A stretch of DNA of 64,000 nt from Nannocystis sp. (GCA_016712315.1 JADJRG010000013.1:806001-870000); one strand, 5' to 3'. Counted from the stretch's first letter, positions 1 to 8,921 are shown. A program made the numbers and translations. The notes: a model not told the origin generated them from the sequence alone.

Positions 1-518
1 GCGGGCCCTTGCTCGACCTCGGCACCCACCTCGGCGGCTTCGCCGTCCACGCCGCCCGCGCGGGTGTCACCGCCATCGGCCTCGACCAGAGCGCCAAGGC
101 CCTCGACTTCGCCCGGGGCAACGCCGCCCGCTGCGGCGTCAGCGAGCGCCTCACCTTCGCCCAGGGCGACCTCTTCGGCCCCCTCGATCAGCCCGAGCTC
201 GCCGGCCCCTTCGGCGTCATCGTCGTCGACCCGCCCAAGATCGCCAGCAGCGCCCGCGACCTCCCTCGCGCCACCCGGGCCCTCGCCGCCTGCCTCAGCA
301 ACCTCGCCCCGCGCGTCGCCCCGCGCGGCTACCTGGTCGTATGTTCATGTTCCCACCACATCAGCGGCGCCCACCTCGACGCCGCCGTCGCCGGCCTGCG
401 CGGCCGCTGGACCCGGACCCTGGCCCTCGGACCAGGCCCCGATCACCCCGTCGCCCCCTGCCACGTCCAAGGCGAGTACCTGCGCGTGCACGTCTACCAG
501 GCGCGCGAGGCCGCCTGA
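1..518 (+). CDS. RlmI/RlmK-type class I rRNA methyltransferase, 3' part only
   Basis: The gene enters from the left edge; the reading phase is already open at base 3, so the N-terminal PUA and EEHEE regions are outside the window. Seen: a SAM-binding motif I (LDLGTHLGGFAVHAA, where the family has C-F-S/Y-T-G-G-F), an acidic motif II (GLDQSAKALDFARGNA), motif IV with the sequence VVDPPKIAS, and a C-S-C-S motif near the end. Together these are typical of the RlmI (23S rRNA m5C1962) branch, which methylates a base in ribosomal RNA using S-adenosylmethionine in the cytoplasm. The family assignment rests on these motifs; the exact target base is not deducible. The protein ends at a TGA just before the oppositely oriented small gene at 528. 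Confidence 0.8.
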   Translation, partial: GPLLDLGTHLGGFAVHAARAGVTAIGLDQSAKALDFARGNAARCGVSERLTFAQGDLFGPLDQPELAGPFGVIVVDPPKIASSARDLPRATRALAACLSNLAPRVAPRGYLVVCSCSHHISGAHLDAAVAGLRGRWTRTLALGPGPDHPVAPCHVQGEYLRVHVYQAREAA

Positions 519-527
519 GCCCCGCCG

Positions 528-824
528 CTAGCCGGTCGCCGTCGCCGTCGTCGACTGGCGCAGGATATCGAGCAGAGCCAGCCGATAAACGCTGTTCTCC
601 GTCTCGACGTAGATCAGCCCGCGCTCCGGCGTCGTCAGGATCCGGCGCACCGTCGTCGTGACCATCCGGCGGCCGTTCGGGTCCCGGAAGATCACCATGC
701 CCCGCCCCACCGTCGGCTCGGCGATCAGAAACCCCTCGTAGGCCTTGCCGAGCACGGCAGCCGTCGCGCCCTGGATCTTGCCAGTCACACGGATCTTGGT
801 GGCGAGCACGGCGAACACGACCAC
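528..824 (-). CDS. Small conserved-looking protein of unknown function (98 aa)
   Basis: I do not recognise this family. The protein has 98 residues, starts with GTG (an AGGGA-like ribosome site lies about ten bases upstream), has no signal peptide or cysteine, and alternates short hydrophobic and basic/acidic stretches like a small beta-rich fold (for example GMVIFRDPNGRRMVTTTVRR and a repeated Val/Thr/Arg pattern). It begins just downstream of the bat-operon terminator at 861-896, so it is probably transcribed separately from that operon. Codon usage has the same strong GC3 bias as its neighbours, which supports a real gene. The convergent neighbour is the rRNA methyltransferase, nine bases away. 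Confidence 0.55.
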   Translation of the reverse strand: MVVFAVLATKIRVTGKIQGATAAVLGKAYEGFLIAEPTVGRGMVIFRDPNGRRMVTTTVRRILTTPERGLIYVETENSVYRLALLDILRQSTTATATG

Positions 825-860
825 ATCAGGTTATCCCTCGCGCCACAGCGACGCCACGGC

Positions 861-896
861 CAAAAAAAGATCGCCGCGAGGGCGCCTCGCGCGGCG
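861..896 (-). terminator. Rho-independent terminator of the bat operon
   Basis: On the minus strand a GC-rich hairpin (arms at 886-896 and 872-880, with a two-base bulge and a short GC loop) is followed by seven consecutive T residues (complement of the A-run 862-868). It lies about 160 bases after the last bat-cluster gene and directly before the small gene at 528-824. Confidence 0.7.
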
Positions 897-1055
897 CCGG
901 AGATCGACGGATCACAGCGGCGCACCGGTCGTCCGAGGCCCCACATGCGGCCCGCAGACCGCGGCCACGACCGCGCGACGCCACCTGCTCCCTGGTGCAG
1001 GCCCACGGGCGCGAACGCCCATCATCGCCGCGTAGACCCCTTCCGCCGCCGCGGC

Positions 1056-1922
1056 TCAGCGCGATGACGTCGCCGCGAGCGCCCCGAGCGTCGCCTCCGG
1101 CACCCAACCCTCCAGCCCGCCGCCCAGGCGGATCTGGCTCCACCCCGCGGTCCTCGCGATCACGCGCACCCGGCTGCCGCCTTGCACCAAGAACGCGCGG
1201 CGGCGGTGAGCACCTGGCGCCTCACGCACCTCCGCCGTCGTCGGCAGCACGATCGCCTGCGGCGTCACCTGCTCGCCGCGCAGCGACAGCCCGTGGAGCC
1301 CGCCGATCGCGACGAAGACGATCGCCAACACCGAGGCCAAGCTGCTCGCCGTCAGCGCCCCACCGCGGCCTGCCACGCGCATCCGCAGCCCCAGCACCGC
1401 CAACGCCGACCAACCCGCCAGCAACGCCAACCACCCGAACAGAGGCGCTCGCACCGCCGCCAACAGCAGCTCCCACCAGCCCTCGGGCCGATCGATCTGC
1501 GCCCCCTCCGCGGCCGCAGCGACCTCCATCCGCTGGCGCACCAGCCCCAAGTTGCGGCGCGCGGCCTCGGCGATCTCGACGCTCGGCTCCGCCGCGGGCT
1601 GGAGCGCCCGTCGCAGGTGCAGCGTCGCCGGCCCCAGCTCGCCGAGCTGCGCGTACGCCGTGCCCAAGTTGTACGAGAGCGCCGCGGAGCGCCCTGGGAG
1701 CAGCCGCCCCGCCTCTTCATAGCTCGCCGCGGCGGCCGCCCAATCACCGCGAGCCGCCGCCGCGTTCCCCCGCGCGAACGTCTCATCGACCACATCAGCG
1801 CGCGCCTGCCCGCCGACCAAGTACACGACCAGCGCGCCGACCAGCGACGCGACGATCGGCCACCGCAGCGCTCCGCCGCGCGCGCGCGCGCCCTCTGCCG
1901 CCCTCGTGAGCGCCGCGCTCAT
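1056..1922 (-). CDS. BatE-like TPR/SH3 membrane protein
   Basis: A 288-residue protein that closes the bat-type operon. It has an N-terminal membrane segment (about residues 21-42), a periplasmic TPR pair (about 48-120, with GNAAAARGDWAAAAASYEEA), a second hydrophobic region with two membrane segments (about 150-205) and a C-terminal SH3-like domain (about 220-282; the pattern ends GWSQIRLGGGLEGWV). This TPR-TM-SH3 layout matches BatE proteins of Bat/aerotolerance clusters, which are thought to act with the VWA proteins in the envelope; the biochemical role is not settled in the family. Its ATG overlaps the stop of batD by four bases, so translation is probably coupled. Confidence 0.75.
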   Translation of the reverse strand: MSAALTRAAEGARARGGALRWPIVASLVGALVVYLVGGQARADVVDETFARGNAAAARGDWAAAAASYEEAGRLLPGRSAALSYNLGTAYAQLGELGPATLHLRRALQPAAEPSVEIAEAARRNLGLVRQRMEVAAAAEGAQIDRPEGWWELLLAAVRAPLFGWLALLAGWSALAVLGLRMRVAGRGGALTASSLASVLAIVFVAIGGLHGLSLRGEQVTPQAIVLPTTAEVREAPGAHRRRAFLVQGGSRVRVIARTAGWSQIRLGGGLEGWVPEATLGALAATSSR

Positions 1923-3742
1923 CCCCCACCTCCGCCGCGCGCCAGCGACGACGAGCGCAGCAGCTTCATCGCCTGCGCCAGCACCTCACGGCGCGCCGAG
2001 GCGTTCTCCCCCGCGTTCGCGCCGAAGCGCGCGGCGTCGCAGCGGTCGAGCAGATCCCCGAGCAGCGTCACCTCGACCGGATCGCAGCCGCGGCGGCGCA
2101 GCAGCTCCAAGAGCCCGCGGCGCGGCAGCCCCTCACCCGCCGCGCCAGCGCGCTCCAGCGCCAGCGTCTGCAGCGCTTGAGCCAACGCCCCGTGGAACCC
2201 ATCGCCGCTGCTCACCGCCCGCTCCGCCTGGCTCACCAGCTCACGTTGACGCGCCAGCTTGGCCGCCCGCGCCCGCCCCGCCGCGTCCGCGCCGTAGCGC
2301 CGATGCAGCCCCGCCGCCGCCCAGCCGGCGATCCCCAGCGCCGGCGCCGCCGCCATGCCGACCTGCCAGCGCTCGTAGGTCAACCACGGCTCACGCGCCG
2401 CGGCCCGGGTCAGCCCCTCGCCCGCGAAGATCGGCGCCAACAGCTCATCTGCCGCCCCTTGCGCCGCGTCGCTAGCGCCTGCCTCTTCGGACAGCTCCCT
2501 CGCGCCCCCCGCGTTCACGGTCGCCGGCGGCCCCTCCACCTCGATCGCCAACGTCGGCGTCGACGCCACCTCGTAGCGCTCCTTCGCGGGGTCGAAGTAC
2601 GCGAACGTAAACGCGGGGATCGTCAGCGCCCCGCCCACCTCAGGGATCACCAAGAAGTCGTAGCGACGCTCCCCGCCGAAGCGCTCCCCCACCACCACCT
2701 TCGTCTCGACCTTCGGGTCGTAGCGGCGCATGCCTGGCAGCTCTGGCCACGCGCCCGGGTCGATCGTCCGGATGTTACCGTCGCCGCGGATCATCACCGT
2801 CAAGGTGAACGGCTCGCCCACCTTCACCGCCGCGCGATCCACCTTCGCCGCGATCGTGAACGTACCCACGTTGTTCGGCGAGAACCCCGGCGGCTGCCCC
2901 GCGGCTGGCAGCGGCAGCACCTCGATCTGCAGCGCCTGCCCGCTCACCCGCCGCCGCGCGCCCACCCCCACCTGCGCCGCGGAGATCGTCAACGCGCCCG
3001 CGCGCTGGGGGAACAGCGCCCGCCGCATCCCCGGGTGCACCCGGTACGCCACCCCAGCGACCACCTCGGCCCGTTGTTTGCCCTCCGGCAGCGCCTCGCT
3101 CCAGAAGTCTAAGAAGCCAGGCAGCTCGCGCAGGTGGATGTTTTGGAAGCGCACTCGCTCGTAGATCTCGAGCTCATACGCGATCGGCTCGCCGACGAAC
3201 GCCCGCGCCTTATCGACCGAAGCCCACACGAACACGTCGCCTTGCGCCTCGGTCGGCCGCGACCCTGCCTCGGCGATCACCGGCGCGGCTGGGGTCGGCG
3301 CCCCGGTCACCTCCACCACCGGCACCGCTGGCGCCCGCACCGCCTTGCCGCCCCACATCACTTGCACCGGCAGCTCAAAGCGCCCCGGCTTGCTCGGGAT
3401 CAAATAATAGACCCAGCCCTTCGACACCGTCGAGCTCACCCGCCCGTTGATCCACGAGCTGCGCTGATTGAAGGTCGTACGCGGCCCCTCGACCGCGAAC
3501 CCCATCGCCGTCAGATCGGGCAGCGTCGGGTCCGGCGTGTCCTCGCCGTCGTAGCTGGTCACCTCGATCATCAACTCGACAGCCTCACCCACCTCGACGC
3601 TCGGGCTGCCCAGGCGAGCCACCACGCTCACCCGCCCGCTCGGCGGAGGAGCCGCCGCGCTCGCCCTCGGCAGCGCCCAAGCGAGCCCGCCCCCGAGCAA
3701 CACACCCAGCGCTCGCCGCCGCCCCATCGCCGCCATGCTCAC
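1919..3742 (-). CDS. batD: BatD-like oxygen-tolerance protein
   Basis: A 607-residue protein with an N-terminal signal that contains consecutive arginines (GRRRALGVLLGGGLAWAL), so Tat-type export is possible. Residues about 36-400 hold repeated Ig-like BatD domains (openings such as RVSVVARLGSPSVEVGEAVE and AAKVDRAAVKVGEPFTLTV), followed by a membrane segment near residue 460 (AAPALGIAGWAAAGL) and a cytoplasmic helical tail. This is the BatD layout. The GTG start overlaps the TGA of the preceding batC-like gene; an ATG two codons downstream is an alternative. In the Bat model BatD presents beta-sandwich domains in the periplasm beside the VWA proteins BatA/BatB. Confidence 0.85.
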   Translation of the reverse strand: MSMAAMGRRRALGVLLGGGLAWALPRASAAAPPPSGRVSVVARLGSPSVEVGEAVELMIEVTSYDGEDTPDPTLPDLTAMGFAVEGPRTTFNQRSSWINGRVSSTVSKGWVYYLIPSKPGRFELPVQVMWGGKAVRAPAVPVVEVTGAPTPAAPVIAEAGSRPTEAQGDVFVWASVDKARAFVGEPIAYELEIYERVRFQNIHLRELPGFLDFWSEALPEGKQRAEVVAGVAYRVHPGMRRALFPQRAGALTISAAQVGVGARRRVSGQALQIEVLPLPAAGQPPGFSPNNVGTFTIAAKVDRAAVKVGEPFTLTVMIRGDGNIRTIDPGAWPELPGMRRYDPKVETKVVVGERFGGERRYDFLVIPEVGGALTIPAFTFAYFDPAKERYEVASTPTLAIEVEGPPATVNAGGARELSEEAGASDAAQGAADELLAPIFAGEGLTRAAAREPWLTYERWQVGMAAAPALGIAGWAAAGLHRRYGADAAGRARAAKLARQRELVSQAERAVSSGDGFHGALAQALQTLALERAGAAGEGLPRRGLLELLRRRGCDPVEVTLLGDLLDRCDAARFGANAGENASARREVLAQAMKLLRSSSLARGGGGG

Positions 3743-4602
3743 CAGTCCTTCTCCACCGGCGCTTGGCGGCCGAGCGGCCGCCCCAACACAAATTCATCCT
3801 CCGCGTCGAGCTGCTCGAGCGCCTTGTCGAGGTCCGCGCGCTCCAGCGGCTGCGGCGCTTGCTGCTGCTCTTGCTGCTGCTGCTGCTCTTGCTCGCCCTG
3901 CTTCTCCTGCTCGCCCTTCTTCTCCTGCTCGTCCTGCTTCTCTTGCTCGTCCTTCTTCTCCTGCTCGTCCTTCTTCTCCTGCTCGTCCTGCTTCTCTTGC
4001 TCGTCCTGCTTCTCTTGCTCGTCCTTCTTCTCGTCCTCGTCCTGCTTCTCTTGCTCGTCCTGCTTCTCGTCCTCGTCCTGCTTCTCTTGCTCGTCCTTCT
4101 TCTCGTCCTCTTCCTGCTTCTTCTGCTCGTCCTCTTCCTTCTTCTTCTCCTCCTCTTCCTGCGCCTTGCGCAGCAGCGCCAGCTCGAGGTTCCACTTCGC
4201 GCCTGCGTGCTCTGGGTCGAGCTTGAGGCAGGACGTATAGCGCTCGATCGCCGCGTCCCACGACTTCGCGTCGAAGTCGAGGTTGCCCAGCTCGTACTCC
4301 GCGCTCGCCCGCACGTTTTTTAGAAATTCCGACTCTGTGCCGTGTTCAAACGCCCGCCGCGCCGCCTCGACGTCGCCCTTGCCTAGCAGCGCCAGGCCGC
4401 GGTTGTAGTGCAGCTCGGGGCGTTCACCGAGCAGCGCCACCGCCGCCTCATACGCCGCCAGAGCCGCCTCGTGATCGCCCGCCTCGTACGCGGCGATCCC
4501 CGCGTCGACGTCGCTGTTCGTGCTCGCCAGCGCCTGCGCCAGCCACCCCGCGGCGACCAGCCCGACGGCGCCGCGCCCGAAGATCGCCCCGATCGAGATC
4601 AT
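3739..4602 (-). CDS. BatC-like TPR protein with a long charged repeat tract
   Basis: A 287-residue protein: signal/anchor at residues 5-27, TPR repeats at about 30-145 (EAGDHEAALAAYEAAVALL, a second with WDAAIERYTSCLKLDP), then about 100 residues (148-247) made almost only of Glu, Lys, Asp and Gln in a near-heptad pattern of the type DEQEKQ/DEQEKK, then a Gln run and a conserved-looking end (LEQLDAEDEFVLGRP). BatC proteins are TPR proteins of the same operon and often have a low-complexity charged linker. The ATG at 4602 is chosen because it overlaps the batB stop by four bases; the open frame extends further upstream inside batB. The underlying DNA repeat (3862-4161) is prone to slippage, so repeat number may vary between strains. 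Confidence 0.8.
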   Translation of the reverse strand: MISIGAIFGRGAVGLVAAGWLAQALASTNSDVDAGIAAYEAGDHEAALAAYEAAVALLGERPELHYNRGLALLGKGDVEAARRAFEHGTESEFLKNVRASAEYELGNLDFDAKSWDAAIERYTSCLKLDPEHAGAKWNLELALLRKAQEEEEKKKEEDEQKKQEEDEKKDEQEKQDEDEKQDEQEKQDEDEKKDEQEKQDEQEKQDEQEKKDEQEKKDEQEKQDEQEKKGEQEKQGEQEQQQQQEQQQAPQPLERADLDKALEQLDAEDEFVLGRPLGRQAPVEKDW

Positions 4603-5732
4603 GCTCGCCTCCTCCGCTCTGTCAGCGCCAGCGATAGCGACAGCAGCAGCAGCGCCGGCGCGATCACGAACGTGAAGCCCTCGTCGCGGTGGATCTCCAC
4701 CGTGTCTTCGCGCTGCGCCCGTGACAGCTCCGCCATCCAACCCTCCACCACATCCAGCCCGAAGCGCTCCGGCGCCACGTGCACGTACTCGCCGCCGGTC
4801 GCCTTCGCCAGCCCGCGCAGCAGCTCCTCGTCCACCCGCGTCATCACATAGTCGCCGGACTCATCGGTCACGTACCCGTCCGGCTCGCCCGCCTCATTGA
4901 AGCGCTGGATCGGCTCACCGGAGCGCGAGCCGATCCCCACCGTATAGATCCGCACCCCCAGCTTCGCCGCCTCCGCCGCCATCTCCTGCGGCCGCGACGT
5001 CGTGTCTTCGCCGTCGGTCAGCACGATGATCACCTGGTCCGCCTCGCTCACCGGCGCGGCCTCGTCGATCACCTCGCCCTCGCTCGCCCGCGCGTCGCCG
5101 CGGCGCGCGTCGATCAAGTAATTCAGCGACAGCCGCAGCGCCTTACCGATCGCCGTGCCCCCGGGGTTCTCCGTCCGCGGATCCGTGCGTTGCAGGTACA
5201 ACTTCAGCAGCCGCATATCGCCGGTGAGCGGCACCCCGCGCGCGGCCCCGGCGAACACCACCAGCCCGACCCGATCGCCGCGCGCCTCGGCGCGGTCGAA
5301 GAAGCGGCGCAGCTCCGCCTCCAAGCGCTCGCTGCGCGACGGGTACACGTCGCGCGCCAGCATCGACTTGCTGTAATCGACGGCCAGCACCACGTCCAAG
5401 CCGCTCGCCGGCGTGATCTTCGCGACCCCGCCGTACTGCACCCGCATCAGCCCCACGCCGATCAGCAGCGCCGCCGTCGCCGTCAGCAGCGCCCCCGTCA
5501 GGCGGTTCCCGTGGTGCACGCTCGCCACCAAGCGCGCCACCATGCCCGGGTCCCCCAGCGATCGCAGCGCCCGTCGCCGCTGCCGGCGCGCCCACAGCGT
5601 CGCCGCCAGCACCAGCGGCGCCGCCAGCAGCGTCCACCACAGCTCGCCGCGCGCCAGCACCACCTCGTCCAGATCGACGACCGCCCCCAGCAGCGCCCCC
5701 GCGAGCGTCGCCCCGATCATCGCCCCGATCAT
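4599..5732 (-). CDS. batB: BatB-like VWA-domain membrane protein
   Basis: A 377-residue protein: two N-terminal membrane segments (about 30-47 and 80-95), a von Willebrand A domain (about 112-325) and a C-terminal membrane segment just before the end (FVIAPALLLLSLSLAL). The metal-ion-dependent adhesion site is complete: D-Y-S-K-S at 119-123, a Thr in the GGTAIGKAL loop and the Asp of LTDGEDT. This is the BatB layout of Bat clusters. The start at 5732 was chosen because it overlaps the batA stop by four bases; the frame continues upstream without a better start. BatA and BatB probably work as a pair, with the VWA domain on the periplasmic side. Confidence 0.87.
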   Translation of the reverse strand: MIGAMIGATLAGALLGAVVDLDEVVLARGELWWTLLAAPLVLAATLWARRQRRRALRSLGDPGMVARLVASVHHGNRLTGALLTATAALLIGVGLMRVQYGGVAKITPASGLDVVLAVDYSKSMLARDVYPSRSERLEAELRRFFDRAEARGDRVGLVVFAGAARGVPLTGDMRLLKLYLQRTDPRTENPGGTAIGKALRLSLNYLIDARRGDARASEGEVIDEAAPVSEADQVIIVLTDGEDTTSRPQEMAAEAAKLGVRIYTVGIGSRSGEPIQRFNEAGEPDGYVTDESGDYVMTRVDEELLRGLAKATGGEYVHVAPERFGLDVVEGWMAELSRAQREDTVEIHRDEGFTFVIAPALLLLSLSLALTERRRRA

Positions 5733-6775
5733 GGGAACCTCCGCAGCCGCGTCGAGCGCAGCAGCACGTCCAAGAGCAGCAGCCCCAGCGCCGGCCACAG
5801 CAGCAGCGCGAAGAGCTCCGCGCGGATCGCCTCGCCCTCGATCGTCGAGCGCTCGAGCCTGTCTAACAGGTCTTGGAAGCTCGAGCTCAGCGCCTCGCGA
5901 TCCTCCGCCGTATACGCGAACCCGCCCGTCGAGCTCGCGATCCGCTCCAGCCGCCCCGGATCGATGTTCTGCCCCGCGTGCCGGCCGATCAGCACCGTAA
6001 AGATCCGCACCCCGCGCGACATCGCCTCCTGCGCCGCCGAGTCGGGGTCGAGCCCCTCCGCGTTGTGGACCCCGTCGGTGAGCAGCACAATCACCTGGCT
6101 CTCGGCCGAGGACTCTTTGAGGCGATTCAGCGCCACCCCGATCCCCGCGCCGATCGCCGTCCTCGTCCCGTCCATCGAGCCTAGCGCCAGCTTGCGGACC
6201 AGCAGCCGCAGCACCTCGTGGTCCGCCGTCAGCGGCGCCACCGTCGAAGCCCGCGCCCCGAACGCGACGATCCCCAAGCGGTCACGGGGCCGCCGCGCGA
6301 TGAACTCATCGATCACCTGCTTCGCCGCGTCGAGGCGGCTCGGGTACAGGTCGTCCGCCTCCATCGAGTCGCTGAGGTCCATCGCCACCACGATGTCGAT
6401 CCCCTCATGCTCCACGCGGTCGCTGAGGCGCGTCGACAGCGGCCGCGCCAGCGCCACCGCCAGCAGCAGCCCCGCCGCCAGCCGCAGCCCGTCGGGCAGG
6501 TGGACGAGGCGCGCCCAGAAGCCCCCGCCCAGCGCCGCCGCCGCGCGCGTCCGCGAGAAGCGCATGGTCGCCGGCAGCGGCGCCCGCCAGGCCCGCCAGA
6601 TCACCGCCGCCGCCGGCAGCAGCCCCGCCAGCAGCCACAGCGGCTGCGCCAGCGACACATAGCGCAGCCCCTCCGCCACGTAGCCGAGGCTCAGCGCCGC
6701 CGCCGCCGCCAGCCCCAGCAGCGCGAAGCCGAAAATCGCCGAAGAGACGCGGAGCGCGCTGCCCAGCCGGCTCAT
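5729..6775 (-). CDS. batA: BatA-like VWA-domain membrane protein
   Basis: A 348-residue protein with membrane segments at about 12-33, 47-60 and 97-111, a von Willebrand A domain (126-310) and a C-terminal membrane segment (FALLLWPALGLLLLDVLL). The MIDAS motif is intact: D-L-S-D-S at 133-137, the Thr of GTRTAIG and the Asp of LLTDGVHN, so it should bind a divalent cation and a protein ligand. It lies between the BatD-like/DUF4381-like gene and batB, overlapping both by four bases. The family role is protein-protein interaction in the envelope; MoxR ATPases often act as chaperones for such VWA proteins, which fits the moxR gene at the head of this operon. Confidence 0.87.
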   Translation of the reverse strand: MSRLGSALRVSSAIFGFALLGLAAAAALSLGYVAEGLRYVSLAQPLWLLAGLLPAAAVIWRAWRAPLPATMRFSRTRAAAALGGGFWARLVHLPDGLRLAAGLLLAVALARPLSTRLSDRVEHEGIDIVVAMDLSDSMEADDLYPSRLDAAKQVIDEFIARRPRDRLGIVAFGARASTVAPLTADHEVLRLLVRKLALGSMDGTRTAIGAGIGVALNRLKESSAESQVIVLLTDGVHNAEGLDPDSAAQEAMSRGVRIFTVLIGRHAGQNIDPGRLERIASSTGGFAYTAEDREALSSSFQDLLDRLERSTIEGEAIRAELFALLLWPALGLLLLDVLLRSTRLRRFP

Positions 6776-7944
6776 TCCCCCGCCTCCGCGCGCGCCTTCA
6801 TCTCACCTGTCTCATCAGCCATATCGCTCGCCGCGCCCGGGGGACCTGCCCCTTCAGGCGGCTTCGTCGACGACCCCGGCGCCCCCGCGTCCGCCGCTGG
6901 CCGCGCCAGATCCGCCCGCGTCTCCTCGACGATCGCCCGCACCCGCGCCAGGTCCTCGCGCGCCGCCGCCAGCTCGGGCGCGTAGCGGGCGAATTTGACC
7001 AGGTCGCAGCCCTGCAAGAACGCGATCACCTCGCTCGGGCGCAGCGGCGCGATCCGGTCGCCGCTGCGGATCAATTCCCGGCGCAGCTCCTCCGTCGTCC
7101 GATCCAGCGCCTCCACCCCGAAGCGCCCCTCCAAGTAGCCCTTCGTGATCTCCGTCAGTTGCACGTAGTAGTCCTCAAACAGGCCCGTCTCGAGCAGCCC
7201 GCGCCCCTCGAGCTCGGCCAGCGCCCCTAGCGCCTGCTCATGCGCCGGCACCGGCGGCGGCCCGATCACCGGGCGCAGCCGCCGACGCCAACGCCGCCAC
7301 AGCAGCGCCGCGACGAAGCCCGCCGCCATCGCCACCGCCGACGCATAGATCACCAGCTCCGCCCGCTCCGCCGGGTACTCGATCGACACCGGCGGGTCCT
7401 CGCCTTGGCGCTGCGGGTCCGCCTCGTTCGCCAGCAGCGAGCGCACCGTGAACGCGTGCGCCGGCACTCGAACCGTCTCCACCTCCCCCTTCGGCCCCAC
7501 GTACGTCAGCGGGAACGCCGGCGTCCGCGCCTCGCCCGTCGCGAAGCGCTGGAGCTGCACCCGGAAGACCTTGCGCAGCGAGCCCTGCCCGGTCGCGACC
7601 GGCTCCTCCTCCTCCACCCCGACCAAGTGAAGCGGCGCGAACTCGAGCCCCATCGGCAAATTCACCCGATAGCCGCTCGGGTACGCCGCGCTGACCTCCA
7701 GCGTCAGCAGGTCGCCGATCGACGACGGATCCGGCGTCAGCCGCGTCGTCACCGCCACCGGCGCGGAGGCGTCGCTCGACGGAGACGAGCTACCTGGCGC
7801 TGCGGCCATGTCCTCGGCGCCAGCCTCCTCCGCCCCCTCGTCCCCCGCCGACGCGCCCGCGGGCGCCGCCGAGGCCGCGCCGCCGAGCCACAGCCACAGC
7901 CCCGCCGCCAGCGCCCCCCGCCGAGCTCGAGCGGGCCGCCTCAT
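6772..7944 (-). CDS. BatD/DUF4381-like single-pass membrane protein
   Basis: A 390-residue protein with a signal peptide, an Ala/Gly/Glu-rich linker (about 28-62), one Ig/BatD-like periplasmic domain (about 62-185), a membrane segment near 200-218 followed by a stop-transfer Arg cluster (RRWRRRLRP), and a cytoplasmic helical domain (about 228-350) with EDYYVQLTEITKGYLEGRFG and the later LQGCDLVKFARYAPE. That cytoplasmic domain is what the DUF4381-type proteins of moxR/VWA operons look like. The start overlaps the DUF58 gene stop by four bases. It is probably a membrane partner of the DUF58 and VWA proteins; its precise role is unknown. The last about 40 residues are Pro/Gly/Ala-rich and disordered. 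Confidence 0.75.
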   Translation of the reverse strand: MRRPARARRGALAAGLWLWLGGAASAAPAGASAGDEGAEEAGAEDMAAAPGSSSPSSDASAPVAVTTRLTPDPSSIGDLLTLEVSAAYPSGYRVNLPMGLEFAPLHLVGVEEEEPVATGQGSLRKVFRVQLQRFATGEARTPAFPLTYVGPKGEVETVRVPAHAFTVRSLLANEADPQRQGEDPPVSIEYPAERAELVIYASAVAMAAGFVAALLWRRWRRRLRPVIGPPPVPAHEQALGALAELEGRGLLETGLFEDYYVQLTEITKGYLEGRFGVEALDRTTEELRRELIRSGDRIAPLRPSEVIAFLQGCDLVKFARYAPELAAAREDLARVRAIVEETRADLARPAADAGAPGSSTKPPEGAGPPGAASDMADETGEMKARAEAGE

Positions 7945-8921
7945 CGACGCATCCTCCGCGAGCGCCGCGCGAAGAACGACACCAGCGGCTCTTGCCAGCG
8001 ATCGCCGCAGCGGACGCTCATCATCTCGATCCGCAGCTTCTGCAATAAACGCTCGAGGCGCAGCCGCTCCTCGCCGACCGCCCGACGCAGGCGCTCGGCC
8101 CGGCGCGGGCTCAGATCGATCACCTCGCCGCTCAGCCCCAACATCTCGAGGTCCTCCAGCGTCACCAGCCCCAGCGCCGGCAGCTCCAGCTCCAGCGGGT
8201 CCTCCACGCGGATCGCCACCAGCTCGTGGCGCCGCCGCGCCAGCTTCAGCGCCCGCTCCAGCCCCGCCGCCTCCTCCGCGCGCGCCGCCTCGCTCGGCAG
8301 CGCGTCCACGAAGTCGGAGATCAGCACCGCCACCGCGTGCCCGTGCGCCAGCTTGGCCAAGTACTCCAGCCCCGCCGCGACCCGCGTGCCGCGGCGCTGC
8401 GGCTCATGCGTCAGCACCCGCTGCACCACCGCCAGCACGTGCTTACGGCCCGAGCGCGGCGGCACGAACACCTCCACCTGGTCCGTGAAGCCGATCAGCC
8501 CGACCCGGTCGTTGTTGCGGATCGCCGAGAACGCGAAGGTCGCCGCCAACCGGGCGACCAAGCGCCGCTTATCGTGGCCGCGCGAGCCCAGGTCCAGGGA
8601 CCCCGACATATCGACCACCAGCATCACCGTCACCTCGCGCTCCTCGGTGAAGAGCTTGATGTGCGGCTCGCCGGTCCGCGCCGTCACGTTCCAGTCGATC
8701 GCCCGCACGTCGTCGCCGGGCGTGTACGCCCGCACCTCCGAGAACGCGACCCCTTGCCCCTTGAACACCGACTGGTACGAGCCGGCCAGGTGTTGGTTGA
8801 CCAGCCGCGAGGTCTGGATCTCGATCCGACGGATCTCCCGCAGCAGCTCGGTCGTCTGCGCCCGCGCCGCCTCCGCGTCGGTCGCCGCTGCTCGCGCCTG
8901 CTCTTTGGATCGCCTCGCCAT
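7941..8921 (-). CDS. DUF58 domain protein
   Basis: A 326-residue protein with the DUF58 hallmark (about residues 57-100: SEVRAYTPGDDVRAIDWNVT, then HIKLFTEEREVTVMLVVDMS) leading into a VWA-like fold with a D-M-S-G-S motif at 104-108. No signal peptide or membrane segment is seen, so it is probably cytoplasmic. DUF58 genes follow moxR genes in a very common arrangement; the ATPase is thought to remodel the DUF58/VWA proteins. It starts 18 bases after the moxR stop and overlaps the next gene by four bases, consistent with one operon. Confidence 0.88.
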   Translation of the reverse strand: MARRSKEQARAAATDAEAARAQTTELLREIRRIEIQTSRLVNQHLAGSYQSVFKGQGVAFSEVRAYTPGDDVRAIDWNVTARTGEPHIKLFTEEREVTVMLVVDMSGSLDLGSRGHDKRRLVARLAATFAFSAIRNNDRVGLIGFTDQVEVFVPPRSGRKHVLAVVQRVLTHEPQRRGTRVAAGLEYLAKLAHGHAVAVLISDFVDALPSEAARAEEAAGLERALKLARRRHELVAIRVEDPLELELPALGLVTLEDLEMLGLSGEVIDLSPRRAERLRRAVGEERLRLERLLQKLRIEMMSVRCGDRWQEPLVSFFARRSRRMRR

